From Thelonectria olida (taxonomy: Eukaryota > Ascomycota > Sordariomycetes > Hypocreales > Nectriaceae), in NCBI GenBank assembly GCA_020736575.1, contig JAGPYM010000006.1:2108001-2172000 (forward strand): DNA of 64,000 nucleotides, written 5' to 3'. Both the position numbers and the translations under genes were made by a program. The notes under the pieces are model-generated. The model was not told where the DNA came from and made no database searches. It saw nothing but the letters and a program-made list of their open reading frames with translations. Of the stretch, positions 11,564 through 23,479 are shown in pieces (the first letter of the stretch is position 1; each line of letters begins with the position of its first letter).

Positions 11564-14500
11564 ATGCCTGCTCGAACGTCGACTCGGTCGACAAGAACAT
11601 CCGGCTCACGAGCCTCTGCCGCCTCCCGCTCATCTGTCGAAATTGTTGATACTCCCGACAACGCCTTGAGAACCCAGATCTGTGGTGTCTTTCGCGATGC
11701 CCAGCGCACTACAGCGACACATCGAAAGCTCGTCGTCAACTTGCGCAAGATTCAAGGATCTTGCTGCTATGAGCCAACTAACCCCAACCAATCCCAGTCT
11801 AATGACTTCGATGAGGAGGCATTCAACCATGAATTCGTTAGATGCGTCACCCGAATAATGCCAATCAAGAAGTCGGAGAGTGTAGGAGAGAAGGTCATTC
11901 GATTCGTCGGTCTTTTCCTACGACACGCCAGCGAAAAGGACAACGAGCTTCTGGGTGATGTCGAAGAAGATGCCAGCACATTACCCGAGACGCCAACCAC
12001 CAGGCTCACCTCTGAGCTCCTCGAAGCTGTACTTCCCCTTCTGACCGCCAAGGACAAATTTGTACGATTCAGGTCGACCCAGCTTATCTCACATATCATC
12101 AACTCTCTTGATGCGATCGACGACGACCTCTTTCAGAAGCTCCGACATGGGTTGCTTAAGAGAATTCGAGACAAGGAGGCTATGGTCCGCTCTCAAGCGG
12201 TTTTGGGGCTAGGTCGCCTGGCTGGTAACATGGCTGAGGCCGCCGCTGACTCCGATGAGAGCGAAGATGAAGACGCGGGCCTCCTTTCGAAGCTATTGGA
12301 GGTCCTGCAGAATGACCCTAGCGCGGATGTGCGTAGGTCCCTCCTTGTAAACCTGCCTATCCTCCCCAATACTCTTCCCGTCCTGCTTGAACGAGCTCGG
12401 GATCAGGACGCGGCAACTCGACGAGCCGTCTATTCCCGACTCCTCCCGGCTCTGGGCGACTTCAGACATCTGTCCCTCAACATGCGAGAGAAACTTCTAC
12501 GATGGGGTCTTCGAGATAGAGATGAGAATGTACGCAAAGCTGCGGGCAGAATCTTCCGAGAACGGTGGATCGAGGACTGTGCAGGCGTAGAGCCGCCCGA
12601 GGATGGTCAACTACCAGAGCCCTCACCGCCAAACTTTGATGGTCTACTGGAGCTGCTTGAGCGAATCGATGTTGTTAATTCAGGCGTGGAGAATGGGGTT
12701 GCTTTAGAAGCCATGAAGGGTTTTTGGGAAGGCCGACCAGATTATCGTGAGGTGGTTGAGTTCGATGATAACTTCTGGCAGACTCTTTCTGCCGAGTCCA
12801 TTTTTATGGCGAGAAGCTTCAACGATTTCTGCCGTCTCGAGGGTGACGGGAAGTATCTTGGGTTGCTCGAAGAGAAGCTTCCCGAGGTCACCAAGATTGC
12901 CTTTTTCCTTGAGCGCTATCTTCAGGTTCTGGTTGAGGCCCTCAAGAGGGTAGCCCAGCAGGATGTAGATGAAGACGAGGAAGAGGAAAACACGGTTGAG
13001 CAAGAGTTTATTGTCGAGCAGATGCTCCAGATTGCTCTGACGCTGGATTATTCAGACGAGGTCGGTCGACGTAAGATGTTCACTCTGCTTCGACGGATGT
13101 TGTCTATTCCCGACCTGCCAGATGAGGCCACAAAACTCACCGTGGAGGCGCTCAGGGGTATCTCCTCTCAAGACGCTGCCGGAGAACGGGAGTTCTGTAG
13201 TATTGTTCTCGAGTCTGTCGCGGACGTACACGACACGATCGTCGATGAGCCGGCAGATGTTGAAGACAGCTTCCACTCGGCCAAATCAGAGGTCAGCGGC
13301 CCAAGCACACCAACGAAATCGAGATCAGGTGCTTCTCCTGAGATAAGCGAGGAAGAGGCCCGCGAAAAGGCTGTGAGAGAGATCGTTGTCAACATGAAGT
13401 GTCTCCATATTGTCCAGTGCATGCTGACGCATGTTGCTACCAATCTTCAAGACAACACTGACCTAGTGGCAATGCTCAACAACCTTGTTGTTCCAGCTGT
13501 GCGCAGCCACGAAGCCCCTGTTCGAGAAAGAGGTCTTGTTTGCCTCGGCTTGTGTGCCTTGCTGGACAGATCTCTTGCAGAGGAGAACCTCAGTCTGTTC
13601 ATGCATTTCTTCAACAAGGGTCATACGGCTTTACAAATTACCGCATTGCATATCCTGACGGATATTCTCAATGTCCATGGAGCACAGCTCTTGTCGTCAA
13701 CGCCTGGGCTTCTCAAGGTTTACATCAAGGCTGTCAAAGGCGGTGCCAAATCCCCCGAGGTCCAAGCAGCAGCTACTGTTGCCGCCTCCAAACTTCTCCT
13801 GGGTCGCATTGTTAGCGATGAGGAGGCCTGCCAAGAGCTGCTCAAGTCTCTTGTTGTCGCATACTTTGACCCATCCTCTGCGTCGAACCAGACAGTTCGT
13901 CAAGCTCTCAACTATTTCTTACCCGTGTTTTGCTTCTCACGCCCCGAGAATCAAGACCTCATGAGGAGCATTGCTCTCGACGCTATCCATGCACTGTTCA
14001 ACATCCGTGAAGGGTTGGAGGATGATGACGCCGACGTGGAAGAGGATATGGTCAGTATGACAGCAATCGGAGCATGCTTGGTTGATTGGACCGATCCTAG
14101 AAAATGCTACAGCCCTGTTCTTGGTCTAGAGAGCGAGAAGAAGGTTGTGAATGGTGACGTCCATCTCGAGTTGGCCATGGATATTCTTGAAAAGGTTCAA
14201 GGCAATATCACTAGTAAGTTCAATGCTGAAGCATACAAGATGCATGTTCTGACTCCATTGCAGAAGAAGAGAAGAAGCTCCTTGCTACCCTCCTGGGTAA
14301 GCTACATATATCTCCTGGATCAACTGAGGAGAAGCTCCGCGAAGCCTACGCCGAGGTCAGCTCTGCCGTGGAAGAGGGTTTCCTTTCCGACGCTACTAGC
14401 CGTAACGCCTTATACAAGATTCACGTCAACCTGGGCAAGATCGTCAACACGCTCGATGAACAACAGCCCAACCAGCGGCGCACCAGCCGCAGCGTGTCAG

Positions 14501-14679
14501 TGTTGAACGAGCGACAGGGCTCGGAGGAGAAGTCTGTCGTCAGTGAGCCACCACAGATTAAGGAGGAAGAGGAGGAGGATAGCGAGGGCACCATTGTCCC
14601 CAAGGAGGACAAGAGCTCGGAACTTGTTGAAGAGCTTCTTTCTAATAGTGATGGTGATGTCGATATGTCGGATGTCTAA
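11564..14679 (+). CDS. YCG1: Condensin complex non-SMC subunit G (Ycg1/Cnd3)
   Basis: HEAT-repeat subunit of condensin, which binds DNA with the kleisin Brn1 and compacts mitotic chromosomes. Two exons: 11564-14213 and 14264-14679, giving 1021 aa. The 50-nt intron (GTAAGT...TTGCAG) must be removed to continue into the conserved C-terminal helices (KEEKKLLATLLGKLHI). The first in-frame ATG is at 11564. Features seen are an N-terminal Ser/Thr/Arg-rich tail; the block FVRCVTRIMPIKKSESVGEKVIRFVGLFLRH, of which only part is diagnostic; many HEAT helices (e.g. LKRIRDKEAMVRSQAVLGLG, DADVRRSLLVNL-like repeats); acidic loops (DESEDED, DEDEEEE); and an acidic C-terminus rich in Glu and Asp. Family length is about 900-1050 aa. 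It is convergent with LAS21. Confidence 0.94.
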
Positions 14680-14980
14680 AGTCCAGATGAGATGAGTCTT
14701 GCACGAGGTTAACGAGATGATCCGTTTGGATGCATGAGAACATGACGGATGGGACAATGGAGCGGTGGGCAGGTTTTGATTTGGCGGTTGATTTTGGTGC
14801 TGTATTAGATTCATTGCTTTCTTACGTTTCACGACTACAATATTGTTTAGTCTGGTCTGATCACCGATGTGGGAAAACAGCTTCTTATTATGCTTTTCAC
14901 AGATCAAATCTATTCCAGAGTATACATGCCATTAGGTGACAAGAACTCTCTCCAACTCATTTCATATAAACATCGCCGTC
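14680..14980. other. YCG1/LAS21 convergent 3' region
   Basis: 301 bp between converging stop codons, moderately AT-rich near 14780-14930. No further feature is seen. Confidence 0.6.
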
Positions 14981-17910
14981 TTATTTGGCTGTGAGCCAAA
15001 ACAACAAACCTCCAAACCCAATGTTGACGAGAAGGTGCTGCCCAAGGCTCCACGCCATGCTGTATAGATACTTGGGTGAGAAGACGGTCCAGATGAAGAG
15101 GTGAGTTCGCAGCAGCGTGCAGGCAGCCATGACGAAGGCAACGCTTGCGGCAAAGAAGCAGGTTAACAAGGCAAGATGCTGACGGAAGGCGCCCCGACAA
15201 CCGTCCTGGTGCTTGCGCAGCAGCAGTAGGTTTGCTGCCGAGACCCAGAAGATGGGACCGGCCCAATTACTAACAAGGGTGAGGAAGCCAACGGCGATGA
15301 TGTTGAAGCCGCTCACACCATTGTAGGCGGAGGAAAGGTCGACGGAGGAGATGGCGTTAGAGCCGCCAAAGGCAAAGAAGGTTGCGTGCTGGAGGAGGAT
15401 GGAAGCAGTGGTGATTTCCGGAACGGAGAGATCGGCGGCTTGGAGGGCGTGGAAAAGGATATCCGCGAGGAGTAAAAGGGGGATGTTTGTGGCACGAGAT
15501 TGGGTCATGCCGAGGACAGTATACAGGAGGTGGAAGAGGTTTGCTAGTCAAGGTCCATGTGTCAGTCGAGGTGCGGGATGAGAAGCGGAGGCTGTTGAGG
15601 GGCTTACCTGACTGTGTCTGAGCAGCACGAGGGTCAGTCATTGCGCGATACACACCAAACGCCCACAGAGCAGCTAGGAGAAGAAAGACAGTCCTAGCTC
15701 TCCAGAGCAACGACTGCCCCTGAAAGACCTCGTTGATACTCCGTGCGAACCCAACAACGAGCTCGGGAGCATCCTCGCGTGTAAAGTCGAGCTTGAAGGC
15801 ATAGGCCGTGGTGAGGAGGACTGAGCTAAGAGACGTGGCAGCATAGTACGGGAGGCCGTCGAGACTGGAAAGGGTGCGAAAAGAGAGGAAAATGTAAGCG
15901 GCAGTGAGAATGGCCCAAAGAAGGTGCGGGTTCGTGACGATGAAAGTCTTGACAATGTCTGGTTCTCCTGCAAACTTCTGACCCGTCTGGTTCCAGCTCC
16001 TTGTGATCCTGAGAGCTGCCAGGGCGAAGAAGAGCCAAACCAAATGCGAGAACCCATTCGATCTGTCTTAGGGTTAGTTTGGTACTGGAAAAACACTATG
16101 TCATGGTAGCATACCTCCGAACGTTTCTAACTCCAAGAGAGGCGACCCAGATGGTGGACGACCAGTACCAAAAGTGCTGTTCCTCCTCGACGTAGCTGCT
16201 TGCAAACATCATGATGCCATACGAGATCGTGATTAGGGCTAACGGGAATAACGTCCCCTCTCGACGACAGCCAGCGTTTGCAACAGCGATTACGCTAGCG
16301 ACAACGGCTGCAACAGCAGCGGCCTGACCAATAAACAGCCGGGGCACGTTGTAATTGGACGCCATGCTGCTCATGAGATCTTGTGCTCGACGCAGCCACT
16401 GGGACATGGCATCGAGCCAGTCCTGCTCCAGTTCGTCTCCATCCTTCAGGGCGCGCGCCTGGGTTCCAATCCTGCGCCATTGACAAGCCAGGTCGTTGAC
16501 CTCGGACAACTCAAGTGCACAGGGATCAGTTGAACCCTCCAGGTCGAAAAGCTCGTCACCAAAGGCGGCAGTGACAATATTGAGGATCTGTCTAGCATTT
16601 CGTACCAAAATCTGAATCTTGTCGTTGGTTTTGGGCCAGAACGGGAGGAAATCCAGAATGAAAGCGCCCAGGTTGTTCTTCGAAACAGGAAATCCCAGGA
16701 GGGCAGCGATCGTGGGTGCCAAGTCTGACTGCTCAACCATGGAGTAGTAGTCGAACTCATCCTTGGGCTGCGCCGGGGCAGGAAGCTTTTGAGAGGAGAT
16801 TGTCTTCAACTTCGGAGACAAGAAGACCAAGGCTGGGGATGTCTCGCCTGGGGACGAAGCACCGTGATTCCCGGCATCATTCATGCCGTGGTCACCGCAC
16901 AAGACGAGGAGGGTTGAGTCAAGGTGTTTCTTGGATGCCATTGCTTCGAACAAGACCTTAACAATGTCATCCATTTCTTGCTGCTTGGGGACCATGTTGG
17001 GGCTTCTGTGTGTTAGCAATTCGTGTAGCGTAGTTTGGTTGGCGAGGGAGTTTACCTTCGAGGTCCAGCCTTGTGCCCAATGTGGTCCAGACCAAGATAG
17101 TGAAGAACCATTAAGCCCCAGTCACTGTATTCAAGCTCACCAGCAATGTTTCTTGTGACATTATGATCGACCTCGGTGAAGTCCTAGGGCGAACGTCAGT
17201 CTCCGTCTTGAGTCTAGCATGCAATCAATAATAAACATACCGCAACAAAAAAGCTAGTAGTACCATCCTGGCGGTCAAAGGTGTCGGGGAATAGCTTGAG
17301 CCAGGTATCATCGCCATACATGAGGAGCTTCCCGATGCCCTTGGCTTTTATCTGAGCCAGCCACGTGTCCTGGGCTGCAAGTGTAGACGAAGTGTCTGCC
17401 TCGTCAAAGTTCAAAATAAGATCAACAAAGGAAGGAATAGAGCCAGTGGTCATGGCCTTGATCCTCGGCATCGTCACGGTAGGCGACCGAGCATTAGCTG
17501 TAAAAGGGATGGCGGCGCCATCTCGGATGAGACTGGGATATTGTAAGTAATGGCTCCCGGTTGTCAAGGATTGGAGTCTGGCTCCCACCTTTGCACATAT
17601 TGGAAGCCCGAGTCTTGCGAGTATACAAAGTCGCTGTTAGAACAAGGGTCAGCAGAAGAAGGGAGATACGTGAGATGGGGAGTTGCGCATGCCTCCGCAG
17701 AGCATCAACGACCATGAAAATCAGGCGATCAAATGGAGCAGACGGCGGTGGCCCATACTCGAGAGGCTCAAACTCTGCCAGGCCGGGAAGAAATGGCTTG
17801 TAAGGAAAAAAGCCCGTTGCGAATATCAGGATGGAGACAGGGATTAACACGTTGGCTGCAGCAAGCAGCAGGCTGGTCAAGAGGGAGGACCCATGGCTTG
17901 GGGCCACCAT
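14981..17910 (-). CDS. LAS21: GPI ethanolamine-phosphate transferase 2 (Las21/Gpi7)
   Basis: ER membrane enzyme that adds ethanolamine phosphate to the second mannose of GPI anchors. Seven exons: 17910-17693, 17633-17589, 17532-17241, 17183-17056, 17002-16115, 16062-15608 and 15543-14981, giving 862 aa, normal for the family. An N-terminal signal-anchor (about 10-35) leads into an alkaline-phosphatase-fold luminal domain with metal and catalytic motifs MVVDALRSDF, YLGLDHIGHKAGP and CGDHGMNDAGNHG. A string of transmembrane helices fills the C-terminal half. Intron 1 uses a GC donor (AG|GCATGC) rather than GT: only this choice keeps the conserved LRSDFVYSQD in frame. All other introns are GT-AG. 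The gene lies head-to-tail with the DUF2423 gene upstream (388 bp). Confidence 0.94.
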
Positions 17911-18298
17911 CTCAAGGAGCTTGGCGCAAAAGGAGCGACTTGAAGGCGACAGGATGGATTAAAAAGAAGGGATTATTAGGCGAAAAGTAATTGTAAGCCA
18001 CGCGCCATTGGAATCCCACGCCAAGTGATGTTGGTGAAAGTGGTGAACGTGTCGTCGCTGTTGATGGTCAGCCTCGCTTGGCCAAACGGGTTGCGGGTCC
18101 CAAGCGAGTAGTGTGATTGGCCTGCTAAAGCCAGAGAAGCTGCGCCACACAAGGCTGAACCCTCACAGAGAGAGAAAATTATAGACCAGGGAGATTGTAT
18201 CTTGGGTATCATGAGAATAAATAAACTTATCATTTGCTAAGCACATAAACCCTTGACCGAAAAAAAAAAATGAATACGAATTCCAAATACATCTTCAA
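17911..18298. promoter_or_regulatory. LAS21 promoter / DUF2423 3' region
   Basis: 388 bp between the LAS21 start and the stop of the DUF2423 gene on the same strand. An A-run lies near 18260. No gene is seen. Confidence 0.6.
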
Positions 18299-18772
18299 TC
18301 ATTTCGCGCTCTTCTTTCTCTTGGCCACTTGTCGATCACCGTACTTCCGGAAAACCATGCTGCTCGACTTCGTGTGCTTGCGCTTGTCAATGCGCTTGCT
18401 GCCAATCCGCGCCTTGGATGGCTTCACAGCGTCGACTTCCATGCCTAGGTAGCGAGAAGAACTTAGCAGTGTTTCACTGGTGAAGCGGATGCGACTTACT
18501 GGTCTCATCCTGGGCTTTCTCCTCGGCCTTTTCCTCGGTATCATCTTGGGCTACCATGGCCATGATTAGCACGATCCCATAAGATCTTATATCGACCATC
18601 TTTACTCACCGTCCATGGGCAGTTCTGGCTTCGGGGGCTTGGACTGCTTGGCAATCTCAAGCAGTCTGGCGGAGAGGCGCTCAGCTCGAGCATCCTCTAC
18701 CGGTCCAAAGACATTTGCGGCCAACCTTTGGTTGTTTGCCTTTCTAGTGCTTGCACGAGAGCTTTTTGCCAT
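18299..18772 (-). CDS. DUF2423 protein (yeast YBL028C-like), ribosome biogenesis
   Basis: Small basic protein with the DUF2423 N-terminal domain; yeast YBL028C is a nucleolar protein linked to ribosome assembly. Three exons: 18772-18610, 18550-18500 and 18444-18299, giving 119 aa. The start MAKSSRASTRKANNQRL and the following VFGPVEDARAERLSARLLEIA match the family signature closely. The middle is Glu-rich, and the C-terminus is strongly basic (KARIGSKRIDKRKHTKSSS...AKRKKSAK), suggesting nucleolar RNA or ribosome binding. It is divergent from the SUMO ligase gene (702 bp). The two small introns (59 and 55 nt) have GTGAGT and GTAAGT donors. The family is clear; molecular function is not established. 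Confidence 0.88.
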
Positions 18773-19474
18773 TGCTGCGGTGGGTGTTCTTTGTGTGTGT
18801 TGAAGAAGGAAGGGAGAGACGGGTTGGTATTGTAGATTTTGCCGATAAGATCCATGCAGTGAAAAAAAAAAAAAGCGAGTGAGCTCTGGCGGCTACGCCA
18901 CTATTTGTGGTGGGGGGTTCTCAAGACTATTATGGGCTGTGGCTGGTGGGACGGCAAACCCCTGGGAACCCTTGGAGGTCCTGACCCACGGCGAGCAAAA
19001 TAGCCATTGCTGCCAGCCATGACCGCCTTCTGTTTTTGGCGTCGGGACGCCTGGGGCCTGGCTGAGCATGACATCAAAAGTCGAGACTCGAGACGGGTGA
19101 GCCATCAGAAGTGCGCCGGCCGATTCGTGTGTTGCGAGCGCTTGTTTGTGAGCTGCAGAGCCACTCTTCTCTTTATTATCTGATTTCCTGCCTATCCTGC
19201 GCCGCGCTGGCCTCCCTAAACTTGCCCATCTCCTTCTGTTTTGTTTGCGCTGCACGCTCTCTGCCTCCAGTTGTGCCTGCCACTTGCCTTGGATGCGGCT
19301 GCGCGGCCAGCCTCGATTTCGCAACCACCCGGGCCTGCACGCGCATCGTACCTTCCTCCGCTTCCTTTCAACCCGCAGACTGCAGTGCGCCTTCCTTATC
19401 CCAACTTCACGCCTGCTGCCTCACGAACCAGACGATAATCAGCCGCGGGCTGAGCGACCTCCCAGAACAGAATC
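18773..19474. promoter_or_regulatory. DUF2423/SUMO-ligase divergent region
   Basis: 702 bp between divergent starts. It contains an A-run near 18862-18874 and a CGATAAG element near 18842. An upstream ATG at 19293 opens a frame that overlaps the SUMO-ligase start codon. Confidence 0.6.
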
Positions 19475-21536
19475 ATGGCGTCAACTTCAGGCTTAGGCTC
19501 GGCCTCTATCCCAGGCTCGAATTATGCCGTATCAGTTACGCGACAGGAAGCGACCGGACTTGTGCGTCAAGTGTCCCGATTGCTCAACCGCCAGCTCTCT
19601 TCGATTTGCCAGGTCAACGGTCTCAAGAGCACCGGGATCAAGGCTGAGTTGCAAAAGCGCATTGGACAACGTGAGTTTCTCCGCGCAGCCGATGGTTTTG
19701 CTATTTGCTTCCTTCCCATGCGTTTCCTGTTACGCTCATTGGATCTCGTCCCTACTTTACCTTGCGTTATCTGTTCCGTCCTATCGCGTCTCTTCCCACC
19801 GTTGAATCACGATACTAACCTGTCTCGCATCTCATAGTCATCGAGGAAGCCCTTCGTGCGAACGACGGTTTGCGCTTCCAACAGATTCGTCAGAGCATAC
19901 ACAACGTTATGGGCATCACGCCTGCCCCCGACTTGTCCTCTCCACGAACGTCATATAATCTAGGCCCGTCCGCAACTCACGCCAACGCTCACACCACCCC
20001 CCGTGTACCACAGTCAATGGCCTTCAACGGCTACTCGCTTGATAGCCGTTCTTCTCAAACCCCCCACCAGCCTCCGGCTGCGTCCCGGCTTCATATCAAC
20101 TTCCGCTGGAGTCCCTTTTATAAAATCGAGAATACCATTGGTGATGTGCGCATATGCGAAGGTACGCCCCCGGAATAATGCTCAGCCCTCACGGGAACCC
20201 ATTCAACCCAGTCTAACCCCTACTGCAGCCATGTCCCAGCACCGTAACTCTGTGGTGGTACCACTTCACCTCCATGAACATTCCGCTTTGCAGAAGTGCA
20301 TTGACGACCCGTCGTATAGGATCATGGTCTTCTGCTCCGGTGACAACGGCGCTGGCGTGCAAAACATCGCCTTCCCTCACCAATCCGAGCTGCGCATCAA
20401 TGGAGGAGACATTAAAGCGAACTTGCGTGGGCTGAAGAACAAACCTGGGTCTACGAGACCAGTTGACATTACCGGATCCCTTCGTCTAAAAGCTAGCTAC
20501 GACAATAAGTTGGAATTTACTTATGCATTGACAACCAAGGTAGGCAGCAGTCGTCGGATCAACGTATCCTATACGGAGCTTGACAAATATTCTACCGGAG
20601 TGAGGAATTCATGCTAACATCCTGAATTCGATACAGAAATTCTATCTCGTGGTTAATCTCTGCAAAGTAACTACCGTGGAGCAACTGGTCGCTCAAATTG
20701 CCGATGGCAGAAAAATCATGGCTGAATCCGTGCGCCGGGAGTGTAAGAGCCTATCAAACCCAAGAGGCCGGATGTTCGTACTAATAATGCCTGATCAGTT
20801 GCTCAGAAAAACCAGGATCCTGATGTGGTTGCTACCTCGCAGGTGCTGTCGCTAAAGTGTCCGTTGTCATACATGCGATTAAACATTCCGTGTCGTGGCT
20901 TGAGCTGCTCACACATTCAATGCTTTGACGCGACATCCTACCTACAACTTCAGGAGCAAGGGCCGCAATGGCTTTGTCCCATCTGCAACAAGTCGACAGT
21001 ATTTGATCATCTTGCAGTCGACAAGTAAGTTATACGTCTTTGTCCACAACTTGACTCACGCACTGCTGACCAGTAGCAGCTATGTCCGAGAGATTCTTGA
21101 CAATACGCCCAAAGATGTGGATACAGTGACCATCGAGCCTGACGGACGTTGGTTTGTCAAGAACGAAGAGGAAAGGAGAAATGAATTTGGGTCTCAGGGA
21201 GCCCGACAGTCTCATTTTGATGATGACGATGACGACGATGACGACCTGGAGATTTCAGAGGTGAACATCATTAGCCGCCGCCTGGAAACTCCCCGGAACG
21301 CCTCATTCAGCTCTAGCACACCCGCGTCAGGCAGTCGTGGTCCTCCTTCTGTTGGGCCGCGAGGAATTGCGTCAACTAGTGCTAAGCGGCCTGCCGCGGC
21401 TGTCATTGACTTAACACTCTCGTCAGACGATGAGGACGAGCCTCTTCAGCGGGCTCCCAAACGTCAGAATACCGGAACGAATGGGTTTACCAGTGGCCTA
21501 GAATTTCCGAACGGTGCACATGGCTACCCGTCTTAG
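19475..21536 (+). CDS. SIZ1: SUMO E3 ligase, SIZ/PIAS family
   Basis: Nuclear E3 that moves SUMO from Ubc9 to target proteins. Six exons: 19475-19670, 19838-20161, 20229-20539, 20637-20742, 20799-21024 and 21080-21536, giving 539 aa. An N-terminal SAP DNA-binding motif (about 20-65; VNGLKSTGIKAELQKRI) is followed by a PINIT domain (from about 175). The SP-RING (MIZ) zinc finger has LKCPLSYMRLNIPCRG, CSHIQCFDA and WLCPICNK. The tail has an Asp run and a SUMO-interaction motif (VIDLTLSSDDEDE). The last acceptor is a triple tandem CAG-TAG-CAG (21071-21079); all three choices stay in frame and change only N-terminal residues of exon 6. The symbol is by family; the fission yeast name is pli1. Exon 4's donor was chosen to keep AQKNQDPDVV in frame. 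Confidence 0.93.
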
Positions 21537-22161
21537 GAAACCTCGAGCCCTTTGCGCCAAGAATCAAGAAGAAGTCGGTCGAGGGGGAAGAAGACGTCGC
21601 GGCGATCATCTCGCTCGTAAAGGTATGATAGTATAGGGGTATGAGGTATAGAAGTACGGGGGCAAGGGATCACGTTTTCAGGAATGTTCAAGGGACTCCA
21701 GGTATGGTTTGTTAGGTGCCTTTTTTGCATGTGTTACGGCGTTGGGAGAGAAGGAAAAGATTCCCCTGCCGCCCAGTAGCTGAGGTGGCTCTATTGATTT
21801 TTTCGGCTCCCCTTCTACGAAACAATACCGTAGACGATCGAGGGAATAGCAAACTACCTTACTGTATTGCCCTGCACAGACAAAACTAAGATGGTCCTCC
21901 CAGCATTTCGTGACTGCCATCAATGTTGTTCCCCCGCGATTTCGATAAGGGATCGTTATCGGCACGTGCGCTCACCACGCTGGGCTAATTGAGCTGCTGT
22001 GCCTAGCCGCTACTTCTAAGAGCTACGTCAAGGAGGCCCCCAACACCAGAGCACACAGCTCTCCCCAGCACCACGACATCAACGACCACCACAACTCTTG
22101 GGCCCACCATCCATACCAAACTCTCAATATACAAAGGGACCTCCTCTAACAAACCGCAACA
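21537..22161. promoter_or_regulatory. TRS33 promoter region
   Basis: 625 bp between the SUMO-ligase stop and the TRS33 start on the same strand. CACGTG lies at 21963-21968, about 195 bp before the TRS33 ATG. The last 150 bp are CA/CT-rich and look like a leader. Confidence 0.6.
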
Positions 22162-23075
22162 ATGTCGTTCGAGCCAGTCATGCCTCCTTACAACTCCTCC
22201 GACCCAACCGCCAGCTTCCTCAGCTCCTCGTGCCTCGACTTCCTCCTCATTGAGCTCGTGCCCCTCGCATATCGTGTCACCCACGATCGCGACGCGCCCG
22301 TGACCGACTCGGCCATCAGCACGCCCGCCGACGGCGCCTCCACAAGCCACGCCGTGAGCTCAAACGCCGCGGGCGTTGCGTCCGGAACGGGCGCGAGAAA
22401 GGTTGACGACGAGGAGGATCTAGACGCCGTGCAGTACCGCCTAGAGATGCTGGGCTATCGAGTCGGACAGGGCCTCGTGGAAAGGTCAGAAAGAAGCACC
22501 CGGAAGAGGGCGGACCGGCATCCCCCCGCCCCTCCCTCTCAGGTTCTCAAGTTTGCTCGGTTACTAACGGATGAAACGAACGTGGCAGATTCTCCAAAGA
22601 CCGCCCTCGCTTCAACGACACGCTGGATGTGATCAAGTTTCTCTGCAAAGACCTCTGGACGCTCGTCTTTGGGAAGAACATTGACAATCTAAAGACGAAC
22701 CACCGAGTACGCTGCCCATGATGCTTCCCCACGCTACTTATTTAGATGCATGCATACTGATGCAGCTATCAGGGTGTCTACGTCCTAACAGACAACGTCT
22801 TCCGGCCTTTCTCGCGCATGAGTACCGAAGCTGGCGGGCAGGCAATCGTCCGAGCACAACCGGTAACGCCTCCCTCCCCCCTCTCCCCACTCGCCCGAGG
22901 CTACATGGCCATGCAAGCTGACCAAGTGTGCCTGTCCCTGCAGTTCCTGTGGTTTCCATGCGGTGTCGTCAAGGGAGCCTTAGCCGCTCTGGGCATCAAT
23001 ACCACTGTGCAAGCAGAGATCAACGAATTGCCAGGAGCCGTATTTCAGATTAAGACTATCCCAAATAAGCCCTAG
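22162..23075 (+). CDS. TRS33: TRAPP complex subunit Trs33 (TRAPPC6)
   Basis: Core subunit of the TRAPP tethering complexes, which act as exchange factors for Ypt1/Rab1-type GTPases at the Golgi. Four exons: 22162-22484, 22589-22706, 22773-22862 and 22944-23075, giving 220 aa. It is a Bet3/Trs33 fold: N-terminal [17 protein letters not shown], central [19 protein letters not shown], then [20 protein letters not shown], the conserved [21 protein letters not shown], and C-terminal [19 protein letters not shown] hydrophilic Ala/Ser/Thr insertion (about 47-82) is an extra loop common in filamentous fungi. It is convergent with malate dehydrogenase. Confidence 0.95.
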
Positions 23076-23479
23076 ACGTGAGGGAGGCTCCTTTCCTGGC
23101 CCATGATACCCTCGTCAGCAACAGCCACACTGCGCCAAGGTCCCGGTATGCCTATTTACACCAAAGCTAGCCAACCATGTCTCCATATGCGACACCCTGC
23201 TAGATCAGCCATCCCTTCCTCCGCCCATACATACCTGCAGCTAAACCTGAATGAGGACCGGCGGCTCAACGGGACGATGCAAGATGCAGCTTGACGTATC
23301 CAACGTCAAGGGAACTTCACAGCCTATGAGAGAAACCAACTATTATCAGCCACCGCCATTTCATTGAACAAAAATTCATTTTACTATGTTTTAGAGCCAT
23401 AGCTCTGGATCCAGGGAGTATCATTGTCTCCTCAAGACCGCTTACTAGGTTGATTGTCGGGGTGTTTAAACAGGGGTAT
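23076..23479. other. TRS33/MDH convergent 3' region
   Basis: 404 bp between converging stop codons. No gene or RNA feature is recognised. Confidence 0.6.
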
